Shown: piece after piece, positions 38,957-47,943 of the stretch
Layout of the letters: the number at the start of each line of letters is the position of its first letter
Numbering within the stretch: the first letter of the stretch is position 1
Source of the DNA: Pseudoxanthomonas indica
GTDB taxonomy: Bacteria > Pseudomonadota > Gammaproteobacteria > Xanthomonadales > Xanthomonadaceae
Length of the DNA stretch: 64,000 nt
Reading direction: 5' to 3'
NCBI RefSeq assembly: GCF_900167565.1
Contig: NZ_FUZV01000001.1
Span: forward strand, 1,240,001-1,304,000
Notes under the pieces: generated by a model
What the model was told of the DNA's origin: nothing
Database searches by the model: none
What the model saw: only the letters and a program-made list of their open reading frames with translations
Translations under genes and position numbers: made by a program

Positions 38957-39634
38957 TTACGTGTGCAGCTGAATGCCCATCCGAGACTTCGGCAAGGGAG
39001 GTAACGGTTTCGTCCCGACGCTACGCGCGATGAACAGCCGAAGGTGTTCGCGATCTTCAACGATTTCCGAAAGCGCGTCATCAAAGTCTGTCTTCGAGAT
39101 CTGGCTGTTCGAAAACTTCTTGAGCAGCTTCGCTTCCTGGTTATTCAGTTCAAGCACGTCCAACTGAACTCGATTCACTACAGACATCAGGGTCCGCCTA
39201 AATTCAACCCGGTCAGGGTCGTTAAGCTGCAATAGCTCTTCCATATGCTCTCCGTGCTCAGAGTGCGGATGCATCATGCCGTTCTTTGAGTTGAACCGAA
39301 GGTGCTCGGACATCACGTCGTCGCACGGGTTCACTACGCGCTTGGACGTAGCAGTTGCAGGCCAGTCATTGCTTTTACGCGAGTTGCAGTTGGCGCAGCA
39401 GTAGTAGAGATTCGAGTACTCGCAAAGAAGGTGCGCGAACTGAGGAAGACCTTTTGGTCGGTAGTGGTCGACCGAAAAGATTAGGCTGGGCACGCTCGAA
39501 TCCGCCTGTCGGCAATATACGCAAAGCCGCGAGAATTCGTTTTGTAGGTACTTCTTGTACGTGCTGTACTTCTTGAACTTACGCGGACGGAGCGTCCGCA
39601 CGTGACGCGTGCCGGGATACTCGAAGAGGCCCAT
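38957..39634 (-). CDS. HNH endonuclease family protein
   Basis: A 225-residue protein. The HNH core lies at about 38-90: CVYC (zinc pair), SVDHYRPKG (catalytic His57), YYCCANCNSRKSN (second zinc pair and metal-binding Asn). The rest is helical and not recognised. It starts three bases after the stop of the upstream unknown gene, last in a three-gene operon with a TIGR04255-type protein. HNH proteins of this kind are often toxins or effectors of defence systems. Confidence 0.85.
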   Translation of the reverse strand: MGLFEYPGTRHVRTLRPRKFKKYSTYKKYLQNEFSRLCVYCRQADSSVPSLIFSVDHYRPKGLPQFAHLLCEYSNLYYCCANCNSRKSNDWPATATSKRVVNPCDDVMSEHLRFNSKNGMMHPHSEHGEHMEELLQLNDPDRVEFRRTLMSVVNRVQLDVLELNNQEAKLLKKFSNSQISKTDFDDALSEIVEDREHLRLFIARSVGTKPLPPLPKSRMGIQLHT

Positions 39635-39637
39635 TTT

Positions 39638-40102
39638 TCAAATTCCCCAGCGCTCGCCCCTAGCCTTGCGCTTCGCCGCCAACTCTTCCCGAGTTGCCAC
39701 GGCTGCTTCCAAGTAATTGATTTGCTCTTGGGTTACCAATGGTGCGTGGTGCTTGATGCGCGCATTGAGTTGCTCGAGTCTCGCGATGATCTCTACAGAC
39801 GGTTTTGCCGTTCCATTTCGGGCAGCCAGGATCGCTACGCGGCGGCGAGCGATCAGCGCCAACTCGTCAGAGTTTGACGTTGCTTCGCTTGTTTGGACTT
39901 CACTCCTCGTCAACGCGCTTGCACGCGCATTCGAAGAGTCGGCTGGCTGAGAACTTCCCGAAAAATGGGCGCGCAATCGACCTACATCACCATACCCTTC
40001 CATGACAAGGAACTGACTGAAGTAGGGAGGACTGCTTCCTGCTGCGGAGGTAGGCGCCATGATGCTTGTGACTAATTCCGGGGGGAATGTTACGTCATAC
40101 AT
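39638..40102 (-). CDS. Unknown protein, middle gene of the HNH operon
   Basis: A 154-residue protein starting two bases after the TIGR04255 stop. The central part is rich in Ser, Ala and Pro and is probably disordered; the C-terminal 70 residues form a charged helical region (IARLEQLNARIKHHAPLV). No domain is recognised. Its place between two conserved proteins suggests an adaptor or regulator. Confidence 0.72.
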   Translation of the reverse strand: MYDVTFPPELVTSIMAPTSAAGSSPPYFSQFLVMEGYGDVGRLRAHFSGSSQPADSSNARASALTRSEVQTSEATSNSDELALIARRRVAILAARNGTAKPSVEIIARLEQLNARIKHHAPLVTQEQINYLEAAVATREELAAKRKARGERWGI

Positions 40103-40104
40103 AG

Positions 40105-40866
40105 TCAATCCTTTGCCTGCAAGTACGACTTGGCTCGTTCTCCGAGCGTCCACTGAAAGAGCGCGAAAGATCGTTCGTGAAGTTTGTCCAAGACCTCGAA
40201 CGTATCGGTTACCGAAACGGCGGCTTGAAAGACATCGAGGTCAATGACATAGGAGACGGTGCTCACGTCGCCGCCCTGGTGATTCGTTACCAGCGCGAGC
40301 TGATGTCGCAATAGTGCACCCTCTTCAAGCGTGCCCACCTGCAGAGCGCCTCCGAAGCTGTTGACGGGGCGAAGGAGCTCCTGACCTATCGGGCCAACAA
40401 GATCACGATTGACCCACCCGTCCGCCGGATCGCCATAGATTGTGTTGATGTAACGAAGCCCGACTCGTGTCCAAATATCCGAATCAATGATTGGAGCAGC
40501 TGCTGCTACCAGTTGTTCGACTCGACTGCGCAAATCGGCATAGCCGTCGTAGGAGTTTCCTTCAATCGAAACTGAGCTCTGTTTCAATGTTGCGAGCCAA
40601 CCTCCGCGAACTTCCCGCAAGATGTGAGCCTGCGTTGTCTCAGACGTACCGCCGAAGCTGATGTTGACTTGCTGACCTGCTTCGAGGTTTGGGTACTTTT
40701 TCCGGAGAGCAGTGACGAAGGAAGCAGGGGGCCGGGAATTGCCGAACTCGAGGATCGTTGGGAACTTGAGTTCGCAAACAATCTGAGTGACGAAGCTTCG
40801 GGCGTACTCTCTCGCCCCTTGAGGGGTGGAGTCCTTTCCAGATGCGCTCTTTGACTTCGAGTTCAT
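40105..40866 (-). CDS. TIGR04255 family protein
   Basis: A 253-residue protein. Blocks such as QIVCELKFPTIL, WTRVGLRYINTIYG and ISFGGTSETTQAHI resemble the TIGR04255 family, whose function is unknown. The ATG at 40866 is the first reasonable start; a TTG lies 11 codons upstream. It is first in the operon with the unknown protein and the HNH nuclease. Confidence 0.75.
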   Translation of the reverse strand: MNSKSKSASGKDSTPQGAREYARSFVTQIVCELKFPTILEFGNSRPPASFVTALRKKYPNLEAGQQVNISFGGTSETTQAHILREVRGGWLATLKQSSVSIEGNSYDGYADLRSRVEQLVAAAAPIIDSDIWTRVGLRYINTIYGDPADGWVNRDLVGPIGQELLRPVNSFGGALQVGTLEEGALLRHQLALVTNHQGGDVSTVSYVIDLDVFQAAVSVTDTFEVLDKLHERSFALFQWTLGERAKSYLQAKD

Positions 40867-41019
40867 GGCCAAATCCGGTTCCCATTGTCCATGGTTCAAG
40901 GGATCGGTGAATTCTACACGGCCTCCCTCAATGTGTTGTTATATGCCATTGCGTTTCATTGCGCGCAACTGCCCCCTCTCCTTTTAGACGAATGTCCGCC
41001 TGAGCCCCTCAGCGGTCGC

Positions 41020-41355
41020 CTAAGAGGCTCGGCAGGCCTTGGCTACCCCCCTATTGCAAGAGGGGTTGGCGTCTCTTGACGTGTACCTGGACAGAACTTC
41101 GGCCCTTCCTGGTCCTTGAACCAAGATTGCGTCCCGGATCGCCATTTCCCACTTGCCCGCCCAGGCTTCCATATAAGCCATGGCGCCCGCTTCGCTGGCC
41201 ACGAAGTGATACCGCGGACCGCTATACGGGAAGCAGATGCGCCAGGGGGCGCCGGAATCGTTGTTAGCAGGCGTAGCCGAGGCCACCAGATGCTCACCCA
41301 CCCGAAGGGCCGGGCCGTCGATGTGGCGGGTCCAATTGAAGCCTAGCGGGAGCAT
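41020..41355 (-). CDS. Conserved hypothetical protein
   Basis: A 111-residue protein without a known domain. The block SGPRYHFVASEAGAMAYMEAWAGKWE looks conserved-protein-like with an even helix pattern. It faces the DUF1508/HEPN pair. The coding call rests on composition, not on a family hit. Confidence 0.5.
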   Translation of the reverse strand: MLPLGFNWTRHIDGPALRVGEHLVASATPANNDSGAPWRICFPYSGPRYHFVASEAGAMAYMEAWAGKWEMAIRDAILVQGPGRAEVLSRYTSRDANPSCNRGVAKACRAS

Positions 41356-41528
41356 GCCGAATAGCCTATTCCCCCACGGGGAGGGCGGCTAGGTGAAAAG
41401 GTTGAGGCAGATGGATGGCGGCTCAAATTGCCAACCGGTTATCCACAGGCTTACCTGCAACCGCTTGCGAAGGGATGGATGTAGGGTGTGCGCACCGGCA
41501 GGTGATCTGCCCTTCAACCGAGGCGACC

Positions 41529-41738
41529 ATGGCTGAGATTCCGAAACAGTTTGCGTTGTATAAGGACAGAACTGGCGAGTGGCGTTGGCGGCTTCACGCG
41601 GCCAACGGCAAGATCATTGCAGACAGTGCTGAAGCCTATACCACGAAAGCAAACTGCATCCACGGAGCGCGACTCGTCGCCTCTGTAGCCACCGGGGCCG
41701 GCATCTGGAATGTGGTGGATCAGAAGTGGGAAGCATAG
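41529..41738 (+). CDS. DUF1508/YegP-like protein
   Basis: A 69-residue protein. FALYKDRTGEWRWRLHAANGK and the later SAEAYTTKANC fit a single DUF1508 unit. The role of the family is unknown. Its stop overlaps the start of the HEPN-like gene, so the two are probably coupled. Confidence 0.82.
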   Translation: MAEIPKQFALYKDRTGEWRWRLHAANGKIIADSAEAYTTKANCIHGARLVASVATGAGIWNVVDQKWEA

Positions 41739-42241
41739 CTGGCCCGGAAACCCCAGTGAACCATCCCGGCGTGACCTCGCCGTTCGGCATGCTGAGATAC
41801 GCGCATGAGTATTTGAGAGCAGCTCGAATCGTTGAGGAAAATCGCAACGATGAGTTAGTGCCTCCCTTGTACATGCTACTTGGGCAATCTATCGAGCTCT
41901 CGCTCAAAGCGTACTTATTGGCGCGGGGCGCCAGCCTTCGCGATCTGAGATTTTCGTATGGTCACGACCTGCGAAAGCTGCTTGATGCCGCGCTCCAAAA
42001 ACGCATCGACCGACTGGTCCCGCTACAAGAGTTCGACCTTTCAACGATTCGCGTTCTCGGCGACGCATACATTACGCATGAGCTTCGCTACATCGTTACC
42101 GGCTTCCGAACCTTGCCGAACTGGTCATTCAGTCAACGAGCTGCCGCGCTTTTGACGGATGGTCTGCACGACTATTTGTTGCGCCAGCGAATAGGCAAGA
42201 TCGCCGCATCGGTGCGTATTGAACAAAAGGGACGGTTCTAG
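41726..42241 (+). CDS. HEPN-like domain protein
   Basis: About 171 residues from a GTG; an ATG at 41789 would give a shorter form. The sequence is all-helical: QSIELSLKAYLLARG followed by GHDLRKLLDAAL is the pattern of HEPN nucleotidyltransferase/RNase-associated domains. The RxxxxxH-type active pair is not clearly kept. HEPN proteins often act as toxins or RNA binders in defence systems. Confidence 0.65.
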   Translation: MGSIAGPETPVNHPGVTSPFGMLRYAHEYLRAARIVEENRNDELVPPLYMLLGQSIELSLKAYLLARGASLRDLRFSYGHDLRKLLDAALQKRIDRLVPLQEFDLSTIRVLGDAYITHELRYIVTGFRTLPNWSFSQRAAALLTDGLHDYLLRQRIGKIAASVRIEQKGRF

Positions 42242-42356
42242 GGCGCGGTCGGCTGCTGACGTTGTCAGCCACGGCAGTCGGCACTTCGCTTGGCGAGGGT
42301 GCCGGGCTGGCACTGGGGCAGGTGCAAAGCAGCGCCACGGGTGGGATAGTTCGGCC

Positions 42357-42590
42357 ATGAGACCAGACCTGTTCGACGCAGACGATTGGGAGCACTTCCT
42401 CAAGGGGATCACCTCCATCAGGGAAGAGGCCCTGGCCGGCGACAAACTGCTTGAGCGCTTGGAGCATGCGTGGGCGCCATTGTTCGAGGGACACGACGAG
42501 GATGTCTGCGGCGAGATCTACAAGGAAGTGATGGCCACGCTGTTGCGGGAAGGTGTCGTGCCTCCAGACTGGTCCGCGTTGACGAAGTAG
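42357..42590 (+). CDS. Small acidic hypothetical protein
   Basis: A 77-residue acidic helical protein (LFDADDWEHFLKGITSIREEA). The ATG at 42357 was chosen over upstream frames that are less protein-like. The function is unknown. Confidence 0.5.
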   Translation: MRPDLFDADDWEHFLKGITSIREEALAGDKLLERLEHAWAPLFEGHDEDVCGEIYKEVMATLLREGVVPPDWSALTK

Positions 42591-42698
42591 CGGGTCTCCC
42601 AGCCGATACCGCGCAACTCCACCGAAACCCCGCGACCACCGGTCGTGCCGCGGCATTGCCGGTGGCCACTCATTCCGATTCGGTGGCACAGTGCGCCC

Positions 42699-42905
42699 AT
42701 GCATGCCACGCTGCACCCGAAATCCGATGCACTGCTGGACATCCTGTCTGTGCGATTGGGCGAGATCCGCGAGACTTATCCCCTCGAGGATGTCTACCAG
42801 GTGTTCGCCGGCGAAGTCCGGGCGCGGACCTACGGACTGACGCCGGAAGAAGAGCGGCAGGTGCGCCTGGGCGCCGAGGCCTTGCAGATGACGTCAGGGC
42901 TGTAA
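42699..42905 (+). CDS. Small hypothetical protein
   Basis: A 68-residue helical protein (LLDILSVRLGEIRETYPLED). It follows the previous small gene on the same strand. No family is recognised. Confidence 0.5.
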   Translation: MHATLHPKSDALLDILSVRLGEIRETYPLEDVYQVFAGEVRARTYGLTPEEERQVRLGAEALQMTSGL

Positions 42906-42933
42906 GTCGCGGCTGCATCGCGCGCGCGGCGAC

Positions 42934-43116
42934 TCACTTATTGCGGTCGAGCCAGGCTTCCACGTTCTGAGCGGAATTGCCCACAGCCTTCACCGCCGCC
43001 TGCAGCCTCTCTTCGGTGATCCCGAATTTTTTGGTCCAGTAGCGCACTTCGTGTTCTTCACCCAACGCGATGCGGCTGCGGTCCGGTTCGCCGCGCTTGG
43101 TCAGATCGTCGGACAT
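42934..43116 (-). CDS. DUF3606 family protein
   Basis: A 60-residue protein with a strong ribosome-binding site (GGAGGAAACC). The pattern LTKRGEPDRSRIAL, EVRYWTKKFGI and VGNSAQNVEAWL is the DUF3606 signature. The function is unknown; members are usually chromosomal, so its presence here may be cargo. Confidence 0.88.
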   Translation of the reverse strand: MSDDLTKRGEPDRSRIALGEEHEVRYWTKKFGITEERLQAAVKAVGNSAQNVEAWLDRNK

Positions 43117-43163
43117 GGTTTCCTCCAGGGAGTGGGTCAGGACGTAGTGATAGGCCAAGCATT

Positions 43164-43191
43164 GTGGAGGGCGCGTCTATGCGCGCCCCAC
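43164..43191. terminator. Hairpin after the late operon
   Basis: GTGG/GGGCGCG pairs with CGCGCCC/CAC around a TCTATG loop, about 30 bases past the stop of the last tail gene (43221). There is no T-run on the minus strand. Confidence 0.45.
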
Positions 43192-43220
43192 CCCTTCAAT
43201 TCACTTTCGAGCGCGTGTCG

Positions 43221-43841
43221 CTACCCCCAAGGAACGAAGCCAGCCGGTGGTGCATACGATTGCGAGCCCGTGTCGGTGCGAATGGTCACCTGTGCCGTCA
43301 TGGATGAGGTGACCATCGCGGTAGGCTGCTTGTTCCCAGCCACACCGCTAAACGCCGGGCTCGTTCCCGCAGCAGGATTGCCGCCACCTTGCCACACGTT
43401 GTTCTTGGCATACCAGATCTGGCCGGCCGCAAAATCGACGGCCACGCCAATGATGTCGCCCGTGGTGAAGGACGCGCCGAAGGACGAGCTGGACCCAGCG
43501 TTCCCGCGCTTTTCGCCGTTGCTGAGGTAGCCATAGTCGCCTGCCAGGCCCCCCAGGTTGGTGATGGCAGTGGCACCGCCCGAGATGCCAAGGGCCGGCC
43601 GGTACAGCGTTGCCCCGGAACCCAGGTCCACCAGGAACTCGAAGTAGTACTTGCCGGTCGTGCTCCGTACCTGGGACCCGTGCGCGCGGCGCGTCGTTGC
43701 GGTGGTGTCGAATGCGGCAGTGCGGTTCCCGTTGCTCAGGACGACATTCGAGCCCAGGTTCGTGGCCGTAAAGCCAGAGCCCACTCCACCACTGATGGCA
43801 GCGGGCTTGACCGCGCCCATGCCAGCCGGAAGCAACATCAT
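43221..43841 (-). CDS. Tail fibre/tip protein with SPRY-like domain
   Basis: A 206-residue protein starting inside the previous stop (ATGA overlap). GKYYFEFLVDLG and GVAVDFAAGQIWYAKNNVWQ form a SPRY/B30.2-like beta-sandwich known from phage tip proteins. It is the last gene of the late operon and may bind a surface receptor. Confidence 0.78.
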   Translation of the reverse strand: MMLLPAGMGAVKPAAISGGVGSGFTATNLGSNVVLSNGNRTAAFDTTATTRRAHGSQVRSTTGKYYFEFLVDLGSGATLYRPALGISGGATAITNLGGLAGDYGYLSNGEKRGNAGSSSSFGASFTTGDIIGVAVDFAAGQIWYAKNNVWQGGGNPAAGTSPAFSGVAGNKQPTAMVTSSMTAQVTIRTDTGSQSYAPPAGFVPWG

Positions 43842-44764
43842 GACGCGCTGTCTCCGGACATCACGTACTCCGCGGCGCTGCCGCCGCTGTTGGCGCGCAC
43901 ATACGTCGAGAGCCATCCCCACTGCCCGGCCGTCTTCGTGTGCGACTGGCGGTTGCGCAGCGTGGCGCCGGACGCCGCACTAAGGGTGACCTGCCCGGAA
44001 CCGGCCTGCACGATGGAGCAGGTGAAGTGCGCCGCCAGGTTGTTGGGCAAAGTCACCGTGACGGCGCTGCTGTTGGTGAATTCAACCACCTTGCCGCAGT
44101 CCGACGCCTGCAGCGTATAAGTGGTGCCGGTCTGCACATTCACATTCGCTTTGTAGCCGGCCAGCTCATCCGAGTCCGTCACCGTGACGCCGCTCCCCTG
44201 CAGCGTGTTGCCACTGGTGCCATCAAAGCGTGGCAGTGAGTTGTCCGTGCTGCTGACCGGCCCGGTGACGACGCCGGCGCCGGCGGTGGCCGGTTGCTGG
44301 ATGGTCAGGATGAGGGGTGTGTCATCGGCGATCGCGCCGGCCCCGGCTTCCCAGATCACGGTCAGGTCCAGGTAACCGGCTGCATCCGTCACCGCGGACA
44401 CCTTCCAGACCTCGAACACATCCAGGTTATCGGCCTTCCACAGGTAGACCCAGCCACCGGCGACCAGGGTGGCCCACAAGGCCGACAGATCGTGCGCGTC
44501 CGCATCGCTGTCATCGATGTACAGGTGAGTCGCGGAGGCGTGCGTGGCGTGATTCCAGCGCAGGTTGCCGGCGCCCGGGTCACCCGCGGACGTGCTGGCC
44601 GTATCGGCCACATAGTTCGCCCGCCGCACCAAGATGGCACCGCGCGGAACCTCGCCGATTTCGGCGAGCATGACGCCGATGGCAGCACTGCCCTGCAAGG
44701 ACGGAAGCAGCTCACGCCCGGTCAAGCGGGTCGTGGTCTTGGGCATGGTGGAAAGTTCGGCCAT
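43838..44764 (-). CDS. Tail fibre protein
   Basis: A 308-residue protein starting five bases after the hub stop. The C-terminal part has the sequence TLQASDCGKVVEFTNSSAVTVTL, a beta-rich repeat found in phage fibre proteins. The N-terminal part may attach to the hub. The exact role is inferred from its place. Confidence 0.75.
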   Translation of the reverse strand: MAELSTMPKTTTRLTGRELLPSLQGSAAIGVMLAEIGEVPRGAILVRRANYVADTASTSAGDPGAGNLRWNHATHASATHLYIDDSDADAHDLSALWATLVAGGWVYLWKADNLDVFEVWKVSAVTDAAGYLDLTVIWEAGAGAIADDTPLILTIQQPATAGAGVVTGPVSSTDNSLPRFDGTSGNTLQGSGVTVTDSDELAGYKANVNVQTGTTYTLQASDCGKVVEFTNSSAVTVTLPNNLAAHFTCSIVQAGSGQVTLSAASGATLRNRQSHTKTAGQWGWLSTYVRANSGGSAAEYVMSGDSAS

Positions 44765-44769
44765 TGCGG

Positions 44770-47700
44770 CTACTCCATGTAAATCGGATCGGAAGAAAGG
44801 GTTTGGATTTCATTGTTGAGCGTCAGGATGTCGCGCTCCACAACGGTGTAGTGCAGTTCGCGCACGTGCATCTGGTAGCTGGTTTCGCCATCGCGGACCG
44901 CCTCCACCTCGATGCGCAGCCGCCCATCGGCACTGGCTGTGTACGTGGTCGAGAGGCCGGAAACGCCGCTGTCGGTGTGATCAAGGACGCCGTCGATGTA
45001 CCAGCGCACGGTGTAAGTCGTGCCAGGCTCCGGCGCCACCGGGCCCATGGCTTCATGCTCTACCAGCTGATCCGCCTGCAGGAGGCGATCACGGTGTTGC
45101 CAGCTGACGGTGATGGCCCCAAACAGGTACTCGGGCAGGATCTCGTCATTGATGCGCAGCCGCCCTGGCAGATAGGGCCTGAACGGGCGTGCGACGATGC
45201 CCAGCGTCAGAGTCGGGGCTTCGTCAGGGTCTTGTACCTGGCTGGCCGTGCGGGTCAGCAGCTTGGCCGTGACCACCTCGCCGTCCGCATACTCGCGGCC
45301 ATCCACCGCGTGCGCATCCTCGTAGAAGTAGGCCACCGTGCCGGGCGCGTGCGGCACCGGAGCGGTGTCGGCACAGCCGCGCGCCAGGGTGACCGTGCCG
45401 GCTTCGGTGTCCTGCGCGTCCAGGCGGCACTCTTCCCGTTCCCACAACACACGGCTGCCGATGGCGGCGCGCGACAGGCCGGACTGGCCAGCCACCTGCA
45501 GGACCGTCGTCGTGAGCCCGGCGTCATCCTCGAAGGTCGCCGCCGGCGCCCAGTTGCCAATGGTGCCCTCGCCGTACTCCTCGCCTTCGGCCTTGGTGTA
45601 GAGCGCGAAGTTGGTGCCCACCCGCGGAGCCGTGGCGATCGCGCCGACATAGCCAACGCCATCAGGCATGGCCTCCAGGTCCGCGTGGGACATCGTCGCG
45701 GCCAGTTCGACATACGGCAGCTCCACCAGGCGTTGCTGGGGTGCGCCTTGCGGGGCTTCGTCCGGTTCCTCGCCCGGTACCTGGGGCCGAATGTAGGTGG
45801 TGGCCGGCATGCTGTAGAAGTCCTGCAGCGCCACCATGCGCACCGCGCCGGAGCGCAGGGTGCCGGCGTCAATGTCACCGACCATGCAGACCATGTCGCC
45901 AATGCCGCGGCGCGGCGCCTGCAGGCGGAAGCGCGTTCCCATGCGCAGCGCGTAGGGCGCACGGCTGCAGACCAGGTCAAAGCGCCGCGGGGGACGCGAC
46001 TTGGCCCACAGGTCGCGCTGGCCAGCCCGCAACGCCAGCGGCTCGATGGGGATTTCCGGATACTCGAGCACTTCCGCGTTGACGCCGCCTGCGGCCATGA
46101 TGGCGCCCAGGGCCTGCAGCGGCGCCGTGGTTCGATCTTCCTTGCGCTGCGGATCAAACCATTTGACGCTGATCTGGTTGACCGCATCATCCAGCGTGCT
46201 GCCCTGCTCCTTGAAGTCCAGGATGTCGTCGTCGGTCAGGATCGGGAGCGCGGCCAGGCTGTAGTCGGCGCGGATGAGGTCCAGGTACCACAGGCCATCG
46301 ACGCGACTGCGCGAACACTGCGCGCCGATCACGTTGCAGATGCGCTGCCGGAACTGCTCGACGGTTTCCGCGTCAGGGTCGTACTCGGTGCACAGCCCAA
46401 AGCGCTCCCGGTACAGGCGGTAGGCCGCGGAACGGAAGCTGCCCTGGTGAATGCTCGCCGGCGGCTCGCCTTGCATGCTCTGGGACACCAGGCTGTCGTA
46501 GATCATGTGGGCAGGATTCATGCCCAGCAAATCGGCCTCGCCATAGGCCGGCAACTGTCCGTGGCCGACCGACAACGCATAGACCGGGGTGTTGTTGACG
46601 TTCGGAACATGGCCCGACACCAGGAAGGTGATGCCGCCGGCTGACAGCTCGAAGAAATCGGGCGCCGAACTGGTCTCGGAACCATCCGTGCTGGGTCGAA
46701 GGATTTTCTCGAATCCGCTGTAGCTCGGCTGCCGGACCTGATCGAAGATCATGCGCTGATGCAGTTCGTTCGCCGAGAACGTCAGCAGCATCTCCGGTTG
46801 CTGCCCGATGGTGACGTTGAAGGGCGTCGCCGTGGTACCGACGTACGAGAACGCTTTGATGATGCCCTCGTTGGCCGCGTCATGCGCGAACACGAAGGCG
46901 ACATAGTGCACGCCCAACGCGTTGGGCGCGCTCGGCCCCACGCCCACCGTAAAGGCTTGCTCGGTGGGATTGGTGTTGTTCCAGTACTGCGTGCCCGTGT
47001 TGACGTCACCCGGTCCATTGAGCGTCAAACGCGCCCCGGGCCCGAGATCGCGGTGGTAGCAGGACCAGCTCTCGCTCGCATCGAGCGACTTGATCATCAT
47101 CAGGCCAACCGGGGCCTGCACGTTGTGCGGGACAACCTGGACGGCGCCGGTACCGGTGTACTCCACGATGTCCAGGAAGCGCGGGGTCTTCTGGAAAGCC
47201 CAGTTGACGTACGTGGCACTGGCCACGTTCATGGCCGCGTTGGTCAACGTCGTACCTTGCACGCCGAAGGTGGACGCAGCCGGGCTGGCCACGTTGGTGG
47301 TCGAGGAATTCAACTGGCGCGGAGCTTCGCCCTTGACCGAAAACTGCACGGCGTGGGTGCCGTTCGCGTCCCGCCGTTTGATCCACGAAATGCCGCCGGC
47401 GGAAAGATCGATGCTGGGAATCAGGCGCGAGGCCGCGCCATCACCCTCATACGTGGTCGTCGCGTACACCTGGTCCAGCAGCGGCGCAGGAAAGCCCTCG
47501 GCCATGAGGATCTGCGCAGTCTCCGGATACCACGCGATGTCATCGTCCCAGCCCTTCAGGATGCGCCGGCCTTTGAATGACGCCGGCTTGGGGTATGGGT
47601 TCATGGCGCCGTAGCGACCACCCTTGAACACCAGCGTCGATACCGCGCGCCAGGCAGGTTGCTTATCGCCAAAGGTCTGGGCCAGCCAGGCATTGGGCTG

Positions 47701-47943
47701 CTGGTCGGCTTCACCCAGCATCAGATCGCAATAGCCGGCGATGCCGCCCTCGGAGGCCTCGCCGCCCCACAGGTTCAGGGCATTGATGTAGATCTGCCCG
47801 CTCTCGGTGGCCATGCCTTTCCAGGCCGTGCGATCACCGCCGCGGAACTCGAGGAACGCATCGAGCTCGGCACCCCACAGGCCGAAGTGGATGCCCGGGC
47901 GGTACCAGTAGCCGATGGTTTGGGCTTTGCTCTTACCGCCCAT
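44770..47943 (-). CDS. Tail tip/hub protein with an inserted fibre-like domain
   Basis: A 1057-residue protein; the ATG at 47943 follows CAGGAGGT. Residues 1-150 (GYWYRPGIHFGLWGAELDAFLEFRGG) and 470-1057 are a gpJ-type tail-tip protein. Between them (about 165-465) sits a domain resembling DUF7483 (ISWIKRRDANG, PRFLDIVEYTGTG, HYVAFVFAHDAANEG) that is normally part of fibre proteins. The insertion restores the hub sequence on both sides. The C-terminal 120 residues are beta-rich (VRWYIDGVLDHTDSG). Confidence 0.85.
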   Translation of the reverse strand: MGGKSKAQTIGYWYRPGIHFGLWGAELDAFLEFRGGDRTAWKGMATESGQIYINALNLWGGEASEGGIAGYCDLMLGEADQQPNAWLAQTFGDKQPAWRAVSTLVFKGGRYGAMNPYPKPASFKGRRILKGWDDDIAWYPETAQILMAEGFPAPLLDQVYATTTYEGDGAASRLIPSIDLSAGGISWIKRRDANGTHAVQFSVKGEAPRQLNSSTTNVASPAASTFGVQGTTLTNAAMNVASATYVNWAFQKTPRFLDIVEYTGTGAVQVVPHNVQAPVGLMMIKSLDASESWSCYHRDLGPGARLTLNGPGDVNTGTQYWNNTNPTEQAFTVGVGPSAPNALGVHYVAFVFAHDAANEGIIKAFSYVGTTATPFNVTIGQQPEMLLTFSANELHQRMIFDQVRQPSYSGFEKILRPSTDGSETSSAPDFFELSAGGITFLVSGHVPNVNNTPVYALSVGHGQLPAYGEADLLGMNPAHMIYDSLVSQSMQGEPPASIHQGSFRSAAYRLYRERFGLCTEYDPDAETVEQFRQRICNVIGAQCSRSRVDGLWYLDLIRADYSLAALPILTDDDILDFKEQGSTLDDAVNQISVKWFDPQRKEDRTTAPLQALGAIMAAGGVNAEVLEYPEIPIEPLALRAGQRDLWAKSRPPRRFDLVCSRAPYALRMGTRFRLQAPRRGIGDMVCMVGDIDAGTLRSGAVRMVALQDFYSMPATTYIRPQVPGEEPDEAPQGAPQQRLVELPYVELAATMSHADLEAMPDGVGYVGAIATAPRVGTNFALYTKAEGEEYGEGTIGNWAPAATFEDDAGLTTTVLQVAGQSGLSRAAIGSRVLWEREECRLDAQDTEAGTVTLARGCADTAPVPHAPGTVAYFYEDAHAVDGREYADGEVVTAKLLTRTASQVQDPDEAPTLTLGIVARPFRPYLPGRLRINDEILPEYLFGAITVSWQHRDRLLQADQLVEHEAMGPVAPEPGTTYTVRWYIDGVLDHTDSGVSGLSTTYTASADGRLRIEVEAVRDGETSYQMHVRELHYTVVERDILTLNNEIQTLSSDPIYME

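Noticed and set aside
44764..46644. 626-codon + strand frame opposite the hub gene
   Set aside because: Antisense shadow; the minus strand has the recognisable protein and a strong ribosome-binding site.
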